A DNA stretch of 64,000 bases from Rhodamnia argentea (GCF_020921035.1 NC_063150.1:31543826-31607825); one strand, 5' to 3'. Counted from the stretch's first letter, positions 11,876-24,223 are shown. Numbers and translations: made by a program. The notes: generated from the letters alone by a model not told the origin.

Positions 11876-12605
11876 ATCTTCTCTTTGCCTAGGGGAAGTC
11901 TCTCATCTGCACGGCCGCGTTTTAGATTGGCTGTATCAGGATCCTAGAGATTACTGGATTGATTCCACCTGTGTCTATTTGTCTGTATTGTCTACTGAGA
12001 CAAACATTCAGGACCCAAATGTAAGCATAAATACTATTGATCGGTCAACAGGGTATTAAGCTTCGTTCAAGTTTTCGGCTTGGTTGCAGAAAACCAATTC
12101 TAAGAGTTTGTCAGTCCGAGCCACTGGAATTGCCGAGGCTGGCGATGTCAGCCAGTTTTCTGGAAGAGAAAAGGAAGTCTTACTATCCTCATTATGAGAG
12201 AGATTACTGCCATTTTTGGGCACCGATCAGAGTCTTCCGCATTGCTTTTGTGCCTTTTCCTCTGGCAAAGAACCATGCCACAACACAGGCGAAACCTCAG
12301 AGAACTGGCGTAACAAAGTACCAGGTGAACATATTGTAGGTCTGTACAGCGAAAAGGTTCACATTTCCGCAGAAGGGACTCCCAAGTTCCATGTGACATC
12401 CATAGACACTGAGGCTACACAAACCCCATCATACCACTCCAACAAACCAGGCGTATTCTTTGTACACAAAACAGACCCACCAAACAAAAAACGTGCAAAA
12501 TGTAGTCTTGCCATTGCCAATCTTCATGCATTCACTATTGTTCCACCTGCAATAGAGGCCAAAAACGCAGCACAAGTACACGATCATTTACTTCATTCTC
12601 ACTTG
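11876..12605. other. convergent 3' region between RING and SDR genes
   Basis: Contains both 3' UTRs. Frames at 12037-12641 are unremarkable and show no domain. No repeat recognised. Confidence 0.45.
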
Positions 12606-14080
12606 AAAAAGGAAAAGTACAGCATATTTCTTAGGGTTTGAGACTAAGCACTCGCCATTAGGATCGAGGACCTGCCCGGTCATGTAGGACGAGCAATGGT
12701 TGCACGCCAGGAACACGAAGGACGGCGCGACCTCTGCGGGCTGACCGGCCCTCTTCATGGGCACTTCCTTCCCGAAGTTCCTGGTCTCCTCCTCGCTGAA
12801 GGATACCGGGATCAGTGGAGTCCAAATCGGGCCCGGCACGACCCCGTTGACCCTTATGCCTCTGCTCAAGAGTTGGAGCGCGAGGCCCCTCGTGAAGGCC
12901 ACAACCACGCCTTTGGTGGACGTGTAGTCGAGGAGCTTGGCATTGCCCTTGTAGGCGTTCACCGACGTGGTGTTGATGATCGAGCTGCCTTCCTGTGCTT
13001 CAGCGCATGCCTGCTCAGACAATGCCATATGTGCCAAGAGTGATCTATACAACACTGGAAATTACTAAAACTGAAAATTACTAGATTGACGTGAACACCT
13101 AATAACAGTCTATCCCCGGAGACAATGTGTAAGAGATGATCGCTTCCTCCTCTATTAATGATGATAAAGTAGTGGAATCCCTACCTAACCATGAAAAAGT
13201 AAGAGAAGATGTTACTCCTGAACACCCTCTCAAGCCTCGCCTCGTCGATCCCCTTGACCGTGCTGCATTTGTATTGCTCGGCCGCATTGTTCACCAGGAC
13301 GTCTATCCGGCCGTAGGCGTTCACGACCTTATCGACCACCCTCTTGCAGTTCTCGTCAAACCTGAGGTCAGCCGCCACAGCCATCGGTTTCTCGGCATAG
13401 GGTGTCTTCGCCTGCATCAGCATCTGGATTGTGTCCTGCGCGTCCTTGTCCTCCTGCCCCTTTTCGTACGTGAATGCGACCGTGGCGCCATCCTGCGCGA
13501 AGGAGTGGCACACTGTTCTACCAATCCCGGAGTCGCCTCCGGTCACGAGTGCCACCCTCCCCTGAAGGGGGGTAAATGACATAAATAATATGGCGATGCT
13601 AAGCGCACGAATTTCTCTAACGATGGATGTCTACAATGATCTTTGATCTAAGATAGAGCCGAATCTCGACAATAACATGTACCTGGTGATCCCGTGACAG
13701 AGATACTTTAGGCAACACTTACGGTATAATCGTGGTACCCGGAGCTTGTCGGAAGGCTTGTGGTCGGGGCAGCTGAACTGAGGAGTGGGATCCATGACGT
13801 GCTCCTTTCCGGGCTGCCTCTCCTGCCTCTGCGGCGGAAACTGGTCTCCCCCCGAAGCCATCGATCTCCAGGAAACCCGACGGCTCGCCGGAAAAAACGC
13901 TGTCGGGAGCTGAGTCCTCTGGCGGTGATGGCAGCGACGGCAGCCGAGTTTAGCCGCGGATGACAGTCTGAATGAGATAAGAGTAGTGCAAGCGACACAG
14001 CAATCGGACAAGTCAAGGGGGATGGACGAGATTGAATCGGCGACGCGAGGGGATTGTATAGTTGGTTGGATTGCTGCCAC
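12588..14080 (-). CDS. SDR aldehyde reductase (glucose/ribitol dehydrogenase homologue), plastid-type, damaged
   Basis: Exon 1 is 14080-13739 and exon 2 starts at 13561, joining KPSDKLR|GRVALVTGG. Family features: TGGDSGIGR cofactor loop, NNAAEQ motif, active-site Ser (SIINTTSV) and the YTSTK Tyr/Lys pair, then PGPIWTPLIP. The 73 residues before MASGGDQF (13861) are Ser/Arg-rich and transit-like, matching plastid NADPH-dependent aldehyde reductases that detoxify reactive carbonyls (Arabidopsis At1g54870 type, from memory). Exon 2 ends near 13186-13194. The next exon begins GCATGCGCTGAAGCACAG where relatives encode RHALKHMK. Four bases are absent after CAC, which breaks the frame. Using the GTTAGG donor and the GCACAG acceptor would restore frame but drop about nine residues of a core helix. 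The C-terminus also lacks the usual stop after PNGG..VN and runs on to 12588. Likely a pseudogene or reduced-function allele. Confidence 0.72.
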
Positions 14081-14365
14081 GTCATGCTGAGTGGCAGTGG
14101 GAGTGGGACCACGTGGAGGATTATTCTCATTTGGTGGACACGTGTGTAGGATCGCACCTCGGAGGGAAAAAAATAATAATTTGACGTTAGAAAAATTGGA
14201 GGAAAAGGAACATAAATGGCATCACATTCTTCTCGATTTTCTTAAGGAGAGATTAGTAATAAACTTTTTCTAATAACATACATAGAAATGAAAAAGGATT
14301 TTCATGAGTACTACTCGTGAGTGCTGATATGATTTAAGATGTTATGATCATATAAATTTGACAAA
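14081..14365. promoter_or_regulatory. promoter/leader region of the SDR gene
   Basis: The DNA immediately upstream of the SDR start contains the core CCACGTGG (14110-14117), a G-box palindrome (CACGTG), and a second ACACGTGT at 14139-14146. G-box/ABRE-like cores bind bZIP and bHLH factors and fit the abscisic acid or seed-maturation control known for this SDR class. Function is inferred from motif only. Confidence 0.5.
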
Positions 14366-14744
14366 ATAACATAAATGGTCCCTGAATTGTGGCCCAATAT
14401 ACAATATGGTCAATAAACTTTTAATTTGTTCAATGTAGTCCATGAACTTTAATCCATTATGCAATATGATTCCTAACCTTTTGATTTATTTAACGTGGTC
14501 TCTAAACTCTTGGGACATGTTTAATTTCATTTCTAGACTACATAAAAATATTCAATGTTGTCCCCGATCTTGAAGTAATGAAATTGCAACATTATACATT
14601 TTCATTTAGTTTAACGACTACATTTAACATTACCGAAAGTTTATAGGCCAAATTACACATTTGTTAAAGTTCGGGAATCATATTGAACAAACTAAAATTT
14701 TAGGAACCACATTGCACATCCGATCAACGACCATTTATGTTATT
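14366..14744. mobile_element. fold-back MITE
   Basis: Ends are inverted copies: ATAACATAAATGGTCCCTGA on the left, and the reverse complement of the right end begins ATAACATAAATGGTCGTTGA. Inside, the motifs 'caatatggt' and 'aaactttta' recur in both orientations, so the roughly 380-base unit could fold into a long hairpin. No coding capacity. This type is common in dicot genomes. Confidence 0.7.
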
Positions 14745-15066
14745 ATCAATATTAATTTTTGCATATGCTCTTGCATGCATCACATCTCATCGTATATTCT
14801 TTGAAGGTCAATAGTTTCCGTTAATTATGATTTTTGATAAACGAATCGAGTAAAGGTTTGAAATATTAATTCTTGAAAGATTCTTTTTCACTGAAATAAA
14901 TTACCCTTGTAAATTTTCTCTATTTTCCTCCGTCCGTTGCTTTATCGATCAATTTTAGAAGTTGATTGCATTGCCAAGAGTTTTGGCATTCAATGGTACT
15001 CAACAGTTGGACCCAAAAAAAAAAAAATGGCACTTAATAGCAAATTTCAATGGGACAAAAAAAAAA

Positions 15067-15580
15067 GTTAATACCACAAAAAATTCTAAATTGATACACA
15101 TATGATAAATTTACCATAAATTATTTTTTTATCATGAAAAGCCATAAATTGGTACACCTGTGACATATTTACCCATAACTTTTTTTTTACCATAAAAAAT
15201 CCTAAACTTGTATATATATGATAAATTACTCTAAACTAATTTTTTTCCCCATAAAAAATCTCAAACTGGTATACCTTTATCAAATTTGCTCTTTGTTAAA
15301 TTATGTTAACACCATGAAAAATCTCAAATTGATACACTTGTGATAAATAGAGGGTAAAAATCCTAAATTGATACACCCCTCAACTGCTACGTGTTATTTA
15401 ACTCGGGAATTTGACTAATAGATTAAACGAAAATTAATATATGGTAAATTTGTTATAGGTGTACCAATTTAGGGTAAATTTGTCACAAATGTACTAATTT
15501 AAGATTTTTGGTGGTCAAAAAAATAATTTGAGGTAAATTTATCAAAGATATACTAGTTTGAGGGTTTTTGTGGTATTAAC
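15067..15580. mobile_element. fold-back repeat element, copy 1
   Basis: Left end GTTAATACCACAAAAAATTC; the right end reversed begins GTTAATACCACAAAAACCC. The left arm repeats a degenerate unit of about 60 bases (aaattggtacacctgtgataaattta) several times in one orientation and the right arm holds it in the other. A related copy lies at 47403-47846. No coding capacity. Confidence 0.72.
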
Positions 15581-15846
15581 GAAATAAAAATAAAAACCGA
15601 CCAAAAAAAGGATAAAAAAATAGCAAATTTCAGAATTACAAAAAAAATAAAGGAGGAAAGGAAACGCTTCACAATGCTTGGCCCCAAAGTCCAGGTCAGC
15701 ATGCGCACAAGCACGGCGCACTCGCTGGCCACCACCATAAACCACGCGCGCAATCGAAAACGTCGAAAGCACGTCCGTAATCGCCCCCAGCGAGCGATCG
15801 CTCGGGAGCTTCCAAGCCCAATCCTTTTCGCTCTTCGGGTTCGCCC

Positions 15847-18800
15847 ATGGCAGCTGGCATCCACGTCGAGGAAGACGACGACGAGGGCTTCGGGGACTTT
15901 GCCTTCGCCACCAGCTCCGTGGCCGCCGCCTCCGTTTCCAGCAACGGCCGAGTCTCCGCCTCTCAGAACGACGACGACTGGTCCGATTTTGTCAGCTTTG
16001 GTCCGATCTCTTCTTCTAAACCCATCACCGATCCTTCGAGCAACTCGAGATCGTCGGCGAAAATGCCCGATTTCTTCGCAGATCGATCGGTAGAACCGCA
16101 GGCCTGTGCTCCGGCGCCAAGTAGCACGAATTCACCGGATGCCCAGTGGCTGAAGCTTAAGCGAGCTATACCGTTGTCGATATTCGGGGAAGAGGAGGAG
16201 AATGAGGGAGAACCTGACGCAGCCGATCCTTCAGTGGCCGATGCTAGTCACGCGTCAAAGCTTGCAAATGGTCATTCGGTGAAGAGGGGTTCCGATTTGA
16301 ACGTCGGTGTCGGATTGAACGAATTATTATCTAATCTGTATGATCGGAGCCCGAAAGTCGGTAATCAAAATGGAACGGAGACGGACCATAACGCAAACTC
16401 GGTGGTAAACGGTCAGGATCTGAACGTTGAAGCTCAAAGTGGGTCGAATCTGAAGTTGAGTTCGAACGGAATAGACTCCTCTGTGCTTAACGGAAATGGT
16501 GAGTTAGCTGATGATGAAGAGTGGGAATTTAAGTTTGTGGATGCGGAAAGCGTGTCTGACGACCAGAACATTAAGGTAATGGCTTGACATATTTGTTTGT
16601 TTTGGTTTTTCATTTTAAGTTTGAAGTCTTGATGGAGTTTACGAGTCATCAGAAGTGGTAGAATTCGAAAGATGTATTTAAAGTTAAGAAAAAGGAAATG
16701 ATCCTAAAGTGGCTCAACTGCTCACAGGAAAAATGCAAGTTGTCTCCTTTTGGTTGAGATTGTGTATAGGATATTTGTATCAAACAGTTCTGGGGGGGAA
16801 CCGACACTGTCCACAACTGGCCTTGTGATGTTTGAAATCATACATTCTGTCCACTTAGACTCAGGAACCATTGCTGGCTGAGGGTGCATTGTTGTGCTTC
16901 ACAAATTTGGAGATGAAGAACGTCCGCACCTTTTGGGGCCACCACTATTCTGATAAGCGTGTCCAATTGAAGCTTCGGTTGCATGGACCATTAATATCTA
17001 GAAGATGTTGCATTTTATTACCTGTGCCTGCCTATTGCAATCACTGCACAACCTCTACGCATCATTATCATACACGTGCTCTATGTGCCCCTTTTCCTCT
17101 TGTTCTTCCCTTGAGAATTCTAGTCTTTGGCAGTGCCTAATCATATTGGCTAAGTAGATTCCACTTTTCCTCCTTTTGTCTTCCGGATGCTAATACACCC
17201 ACATCTCTGCCATCTGTTTAACCAGGAAAAGCAGAACAAAGTTGAGAATGATGCAGCTGAGAATGTGAACGTGTCCATTTCGAGTGGCAATGGTTGGAAT
17301 TTTTTACATGTTTCCACTCCGAACTTCGACATGCTGAAGTCAGGCATTAATGGGCTTGTTATTGATTCTGTTAGAAAAGAGGAGGATATAGGCAACGATT
17401 TTGGTTGGGAATTCAAAGGTGCAGAATTTGGAACTCAATTTAATCAGGAGAACTGTAAGGTAACTCTAGAAGTTCTCTAATCTCGTGTATTAGTGTATGT
17501 GCTATTTATTTCGTAGTTGACTGCACATCATTCAACTTTGAATGGGTAAAGAAGAAAGTAACGTGGTTAGAATTCCTCTTCACATGGGCGATTTGTATCT
17601 TGATACATTAGAATTGAGATATTTGCAGAAAAGTCAGAAAGATCATCATTTCTCGCTGACTGTACAAAAATTTGGCATTAGCTGTAGGTGTTCTTTTTGT
17701 GGATATAACTTGATTTGGTTCCAGTCCAAATAAGCGGATCATGAAGTTTGAGTGGTCAATGAATGTCAATCAAGTGGAACTCAATATGGAATTTATGGCT
17801 TGATAGTTTTATTTCATTTCTCCCTGCATTGCAAACAAAGATCTCTACCAGAGTTGTAAGATTCTGCATTCACAAATTTTCCATAGAAACATGATAATAT
17901 CTGCTGAAATCCCGGATTTTCTTTTTCCGAAGGGTAATGGGGCAACATTCAGAAGTTCGCAGACGATTGAAGCCGCTTTTGATTTTAGCAACAGTGCACA
18001 CGGACAATCCGATCTGTTTGTCTCATCAAAGCAGATTGCTGATAAATTTGTCATGTCAAATTCTGTGTATGACTTGAGCCCAAGTCCCAAGATTGACCTG
18101 AAAGGCACCAATCATGAAGTTAATTTCAATAAATTTGATGGAGTTGCCGAAACTGAGGAAAACGATTGGGACTTTAGGTGTGCATCTTCAGAAACTGGTT
18201 CAAGTTCTCAGGTACTGCATCACTTATATGAGTCATATGAATGTGGAATTCATTAAATTCTTTGGTGGCTCTCTTTATCTATTCCACTTGCCACTGCAAA
18301 ATGCATGTTTAGAAATCAAATTTACTTTTGAATATGTTTGTTAGATTCCGTTGAATTTGAGACAGATTTGATTGCGATTATATTCAATGTATTGTATCAT
18401 GATTGTCTATGAAAGAGAAATGATCCTGTGACAGAATTATTTTCAGAAAGCTAGCAGAATGACAATTACAACTCTGGGGAGTAGAATTAACTAAATCAAA
18501 CCAAGTGTTAAACTTTGTCAAGAATGTCTGGAAATCTATGGACGTGTTCTCAATGAAATCACATCCGCAAGTAAGTTCACACATTGCTCCTTAAGACACT
18601 AAATTTTTTGTTTTCTGAAATTTTTATGCCAGGATGATCTGAAGCTCGCTGATAACGGAGCAAAGACAATTACAATGGAGAGGAGTGCTAACTCTGCTGA
18701 AAATCTTCGGGAATTTAAGGACACCTTATCAGAAGCTGCATCAAAGCATGAGGTATTTGTCTCTTTTGGTGATTTAATCAATTTTTACTAGGTATGCCGT

Positions 18801-21800
18801 GCGCATAAAGTTAGTAGGATAGCGGGGAATGCATGATTTCTCCCATGAAATCAATTGATATAAATGTGCAGTTGATGAAATTGCCTACGGTAATATTCAT
18901 TATTTAGGACTTAATCGTGCATTTTAAGGAACTAAATCAAATTATTGAAGCATGCTGTCACCAAAGTCATTATTTTTCTACGCCTTTTTTTGCATCTCAG
19001 AGTGTCCCCTGTCAATTGTGAGTTATCAGTGACTCGAAGAATAATGTCTCGAGATATTCGCTGACATTTTACTATTGTGACCCTTATAATGTATGTGGAT
19101 CTGGTTGTTCCAACCTAAATGCTCAATAGTCGACCTGTCTCTAGACTTCCAGCTGACATTGAATTCCTAGGTTCTGCAGCAGATATCATTCTTTAGCTGT
19201 TCCTCTTGTTTTCTGTCTGATATTAGATGCCACAATGTATTATACAACACAGAGCTACAAATTGAAATGTACACATATAAATGAAATGGCAGCAATTTCT
19301 CACGAGTTTTTGCTTTGGCGGAAAGAATGCCCTTCAATGGAGGTTAAATCCTTGGTATCAGTTGTAGCTGGGAAGTATCGTTTTGAAGATTTAAATTTTG
19401 GATTCTTTCACATGATACTTCTGTTGGTTGACTTTTCGTCATTTACTTCCTAGAAAAATGAGAAACATCAAGGGAATGGGAAAAAGGAAGCCCTGCCACT
19501 GTCTCTTTTTGGTGATGAAGATTTGGAGAAAGAAGATACAATTGTTCCTGGAGACGCTTTTATCAAAGAACCTGCACCTGATACAAGAGATAGGACTAAG
19601 CTAACTCCAGGAACATCCATCAATGATCTCATATCCAGTCTGTACAGTGAATCCATGCCGAATGCTCCTGCAGCTGATGTTAAAAAGCTGAGTGAGGGTG
19701 CACTGAATACCACCTGGACAAATTTGGAACCAGATTCAGCAATCCAAGAGGACGACTTTGGTGATTGGGATTTTCAGGATGCCTATACACCAAGAGGAGA
19801 TGAACCTCAGAGCCTTGGCACAAGTACTCAATGGCTAAGTATCGATGGGTCGAATCCAAGCCACACTGTGCCAGTGTCCAGATTAAATAATAATTTAAAC
19901 GTCTTAGAAGATATTTCTTGGGAGCATGAGGATGTCTATTGTGGGACCAAATCTGCAGAAATCTCTATGACCAGTCCCATGGATTCACTTCAAAGTTTTC
20001 GCATTGAATTAAAACCTGATGATCTTGTTCAATTCTATGGCAATTTGAAGGATGAGTTGTGCCTTGTTGCTCGCCGCCGTCTAAATCAGCTGAAGGTCTG
20101 TTCATGCAATGACTTGCTTGTTTTGTTATGAAGTTGCTCGAACCCTGAACGTTGAGAATATGCTATTGTCAGGAGGCACAGGGCCCTGTTGATCTTGCTG
20201 GTGAAAATGCGAAGGCAAAAGCTCATGATGAGGAAATTCAGGTTTTGTGTCTACTAAATTAATCATTTTAGTTTCTTCCTTACCATTATATCAATTCTAT
20301 TCGCATTTCAATTCGTAAAATTGTTTCAGTTCTTTTGTTGCGGTTGCTTCAACACATGTGGAGTAACTCTTATTCAACCTTCTTGTTACAGGAGCTTCAT
20401 GATGAGCTGCTTTCAAACAACTCTTTCTTGCAACTGCCCTCAGATAATATATCTGAGAGAGATATCAGCATCAGTACATTTCTTGAAGTCTTATCTGGTG
20501 AAAAGTTCCATGTGATTGAGGCAGAGTATAGCTTGTCGAGTAGATTGTCATCGGTATGACTTTCTTGTCTGTGCTTGATAGAAGATCACATGCATTGGCT
20601 AATTGTAATCAACTCGAATCAGAAATCTATTTGCAACTGAGATACTTGTAAGATAGTGATTATTGCACACTCTATGATCTATCTTTTCTTTGGGTCAATC
20701 CTGCCTGAACATTTTTGTTGCCTTGCAAGTAATCCGAGATAGAATCCCTGTTACGAGATCTGTGTACCAGGCTGCCAATGCAATTGTTCTGTAAATGTAG
20801 TGGTTAAAAATGGATAAACTTCTCCCTTTTTTCTTTGCTTATTTGTGTGTCTGAACAGTTAGCTTAATTTTAAAGTTAAAAATCAGTATCATAAGTTGGT
20901 TCTGCGATGAAAAGTTAACCTCTGACTGGGTCGTTGTTTGGGTCTTGAACTTAACAGCAGCAGTATCTTGTTTGTCTGCAGGTAGAGAGAGATTTAAAGT
21001 CACTGGTTGAACTCTTAAGGCATGTAGCCTTGGTACTCAAAATCTTGAAATTCGGATCAGCTGAGGAGCAATCTAAATATGTTTCCACATGGTCTAAGAT
21101 GATCTCTGCTTGTGCTCGAGAGCTAAAGCATGGAGCCTTAATATGGAAGCAAGCTCTGGGGAAGAATGTTTCCCATCAAATTTTATCTGACAAAGAAGGT
21201 ACATTATAGCTATACCGAGAACGATAAAGATAGTGACAACTAGAGTTTCTTTGGGCCTCGAATTTTATGTGCTGTTGTTTTGATTTCATTTAGGCAAGCA
21301 GCATATACTTGCACTTGGAGAAGTTTACAGAGCCGTCGGAGTTCTTGGGGCCTCAGCCATGTTATACAAACCATGGATTCTTCTTAATTATAGAGATTTC
21401 TCTGGCATGTCTGCTCTTTTAGATGAATGTACTACTATATGGTCCAGTTCAGGCCTCGAAGAAGCTCTTCAAAGCATATCCGATCCTCTGGAGTTCCAAT
21501 ATGAGGAGACCGTCAAGGCTTTATTGGAGTCCATCAAACATGTTTACACTCTCGATGTAGGTGTACTTCAGAAGGCTATTTTTTCTTGCGAAGAACCTGT
21601 TTGCCGTTTGTCCCTGTTGAATCCAGGAACAGTGCCAGGTATGTGAATACTACACGTCAATCTATTCTTTATCCATCAGGGGGTTTGGTCTGGTCCAAGA
21701 TCACTGTTATCACTGAGTACTGCCACTTATAGCGTGCAAGTACTTGATCTGCAAAGATTATCTATTGCATCCGATTGCTGTTTTGAAAGTAAAAGTTCTC

Positions 21801-22150
21801 GAATGGGATTCCCATGCATTTTCGTGCAAGTACTTGACCTGCTAAGATTATCTGTTGCATCTGAATGCTGTTTTGAAAGTAAAAGTTCTCGAATGGGATT
21901 CCCATGCATTTTCCCTATTGTTAGGTTGTCTCTTTTTCATTTTCTTTTCCTTTGGCTGGCTAAGTACGTTGAATCTTCTTCTTGAAACCTTAATTTTGGT
22001 TCTAAAATGCTACTTGCTGTTGTTGAGCCAGGTATGAAAATGATCGTCTGGGACGAGGAGCAATATTTTCTCAAACTTGCTAATCTATGGGCAAATTTGA
22101 TCAGCCGTGATCCTCCAGAATTGCCGTGTATCAAGATTCATGGATCATGA
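15847..22150 (+). CDS. synergin-gamma-like clathrin/AP-1 accessory protein
   Basis: Ten exons, all in phase: 15847-16575, 17226-17459, 17933-18211, 18633-18752, 19454-20095, 20173-20241, 20392-20553, 20982-21198, 21294-21638 and 22032-22150, giving about 970 aa. The N-terminal two-thirds is acidic and disordered and contains repeated aromatic-acidic motifs: DEGFGDFAF, DDWSDF, DEEWEFKF, NDFGWEFK, NDWDFR and DFGDWDFQ. These resemble the DFxxF/WxxF adaptor-binding motifs of gamma-synergin and other clathrin accessory proteins. The C-terminal third is a helical domain (FYGNLKDELCLVARRRLNQL, then SLVELLRHVALVLKILKFGS, then KMIVWDEEQYFLKLANLWAN) like the synergin-gamma C-terminal region. Probable role: trans-Golgi/endosome sorting. 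Older plant annotations call such proteins dentin-sialophosphoprotein-like. From memory a counterpart is near At1g54920. Confidence 0.75.
21733..21912. repeat. 90-bp tandem duplication in last intron of the synergin-like gene
   Basis: Units start CGTGCAAGTACTTGA at 21733 and CGTGCAAGTACTTGA at 21823 and end CCCATGCATTTTC. They match except for a few positions. Entirely intronic. Confidence 0.88.
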
Positions 22151-22538
22151 CGCGACGGTTGCCGGTCCGTCATTCTGATTCCCCACAAACAAGGCATCAA
22201 TGGCAAAAACCATAAATGCTCCGAGAAAGTACGCACTATACGGCGTCTTAGTGTGGCCGAAATTCATTCCCATTCTTTCTCTCTTAGGCCCATAATTAGG
22301 GTGGAGGAGAGTCTTCTCCAAAGTAAATTCTTTTTGGTCATGAGTGTTGTAGCATTGGTCGGAATTGTTGTAGCATAGTCGGCTTGAATAGTTGCCACAT
22401 TCTCCGTATAACAATACAAGTGCTTCGAGTGAAAATGAGATGGGGATTGCACCACTTTCAGTGCATTGTGTATTTCCCTTGTGTTGGAGACATTTGATGA
22501 TTCTGATCTCCAAAAATCTGTCTAGTTCTTTATAATTA
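22151..22538. other. 3' flank of the synergin-like gene
   Basis: Probable 3' UTR. A 122-codon antisense frame (22145-22513) has no signal peptide or recognised domain, and I do not call it. Confidence 0.4.
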
Positions 22539-22539
22539 G

Positions 22540-22808
22540 GTCTGTTTATTTCACGAAAAAAATCAATATTTTAGAAAACATTTTTGAAAAATGATTGCTT
22601 GTATCTCTTTCGAAAATGTATGAACGAAAACTATTTTCATCGCTCACGAAAATATTTAAGCATATTCTAGAGTTGATAATGAAAATATTTTGTTAATTAA
22701 TTCTTACAAGCAATTTAATCAATTATTTTTAGGAAAATATTTTTCAATCTGTTTTTTTTTTTTGTAAAGAATATTTTTTAATCCGTTCATCTTTCAAGAA
22801 GCAAACAG
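22540..22808. mobile_element. possible AT-rich MITE
   Basis: Left end GTCTGTTTATTTCACGAAAA. The right end, reversed, begins CACTGTTTGCTTCTTGAAAG. The interior is rich in AAAATATTTT blocks in both orientations. Termini are diverged, so the call is tentative. Confidence 0.4.
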
Positions 22809-24223
22809 TGGAGTTGTCGCGATCTAAAAATTCCATTCGGACTAATGAATTACTAAGTTGTTAAACCTAGCTCGGACTCTTTGGAGTCCATATCAATTCA
22901 TGACTTATGGTTCAAGTATTTCATGCAAAAAAATTTTATGTAAAGTCGCTACTAATCTATTTACGGTATATCGATTAGAAACATAAATAAAAGTATCGGG
23001 AGAAATACTTTATTACTACGAGCAGATTATGAGTTTAGAGATTTGATTACGCTAGATTACTCTAAAACTTTGCAGTACTTTTCTCTTTCATTTTTTAAAA
23101 TTATTTTTGTAGGCAACTTGGGTTAATTTTACCCTAACTTACTAACATACAAAGGGTGGTCATGTGGGTGCGCAATTAATAACATTAATACCAAATAAAT
23201 CAAGACAAATAAATATGCCAAAACAAGGGGTCATTTTGGGATTTTGATTCTATTAATGATGCAATGCATGAAACGCAAACTTTACACTAAATGCAACTAT
23301 TGTAACGGGGTTCATGCCATGCAAAATCGTAACCATAAAAGCATGCAATTTTAACTAAACTAAACTAACATGAAAATTATATACACATGTGAATTAACTT
23401 AACTTTTATACTACATGTCAAGATGACGACGCCTAGTCTTTTCCTAGGCCGAACCCTTTTCTTTTCCCAACATGCAATTCTAATTAAATGAACCTAGCAT
23501 GCGAACTATGTGTCGTCGCGAGTCAAAGTAACTTAACATGCACACCACCGGTGAGGGCGTTGACGAAGGGTGGCGATCCTAGCCTGAACTAGGAGAGAGT
23601 CGAGCCCGACCCCTCTCTCGATTCGGGCAAGGGCCTATCGGCCCTGGCCTCTGGTCGACGGGGTCACCGACCCTCGCCAAGGCGCCGGTGACCTCGCCGG
23701 CCTTTGCCGACACCCCCCCAAGCGGTGGGGCCGCGGCCACAAACGGGAGGGCTCCGCTTGTGTATGTTCCTTTTTTTTGTTCAATTTCTTTTTTAATTTG
23801 TATATAAAAAAAGATAATAGATAAAAGCAAAAGAAAAAGGTCAAAAAATAAAGAAGGTAAAATGACGAAAAAACCCTTTAGATCGGGTCTTTATTTTAGT
23901 CTCCACGGCCACTTCGGATCATTATCTAAAACTGTCATGTTACTTAAGATCCTTATTTGAAATAAAAATTCAAATCATGCCCTTTTTGAGAAAATGTGAT
24001 TACTTTATACCCTTATTTGGAATTTCCGTTCAATCTATTCATATAAGGAAACATTATCTAGTCAACTTGATGTTTTCGCAAAATAAAGCCAGTATCCTAA
24101 GCGTAACCTCCACGTAGGGTTTTAGACAACTTTGGTTTCGCTACAGCGGAGAAGCTTTCCTGCCCTTCATTTCACACTTCGTCTTCATCCCTAGAGAGAG
24201 AGAGAGAGAGAGAGAGGGTGAAA
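22809..24223. other. repeat-rich intergenic DNA with a GC-rich block
   Basis: 22820-23110 looks like an old interspersed repeat I cannot name. 23540-23760 is strongly GC-rich and flanked by AT-rich DNA, giving artificial Pro/Arg/Gly frames. The last 150 bases should hold the seryl-tRNA synthetase promoter and leader. Confidence 0.4.
24193..24216. repeat. (AG)n microsatellite in SerRS 5' leader
   Basis: A pure AG tract of about 24 bases ends eight bases before the seryl-tRNA synthetase start codon. Confidence 0.85.

Noticed and set aside
12696-13579. Plus-strand frames of 115 and 147 codons
   Set aside because: Antisense shadows of the SDR exons.
22145-22513. 122-codon minus-strand frame
   Set aside because: Lies in the likely 3' UTR of the synergin-like gene, and has no signal peptide, domain or family resemblance.
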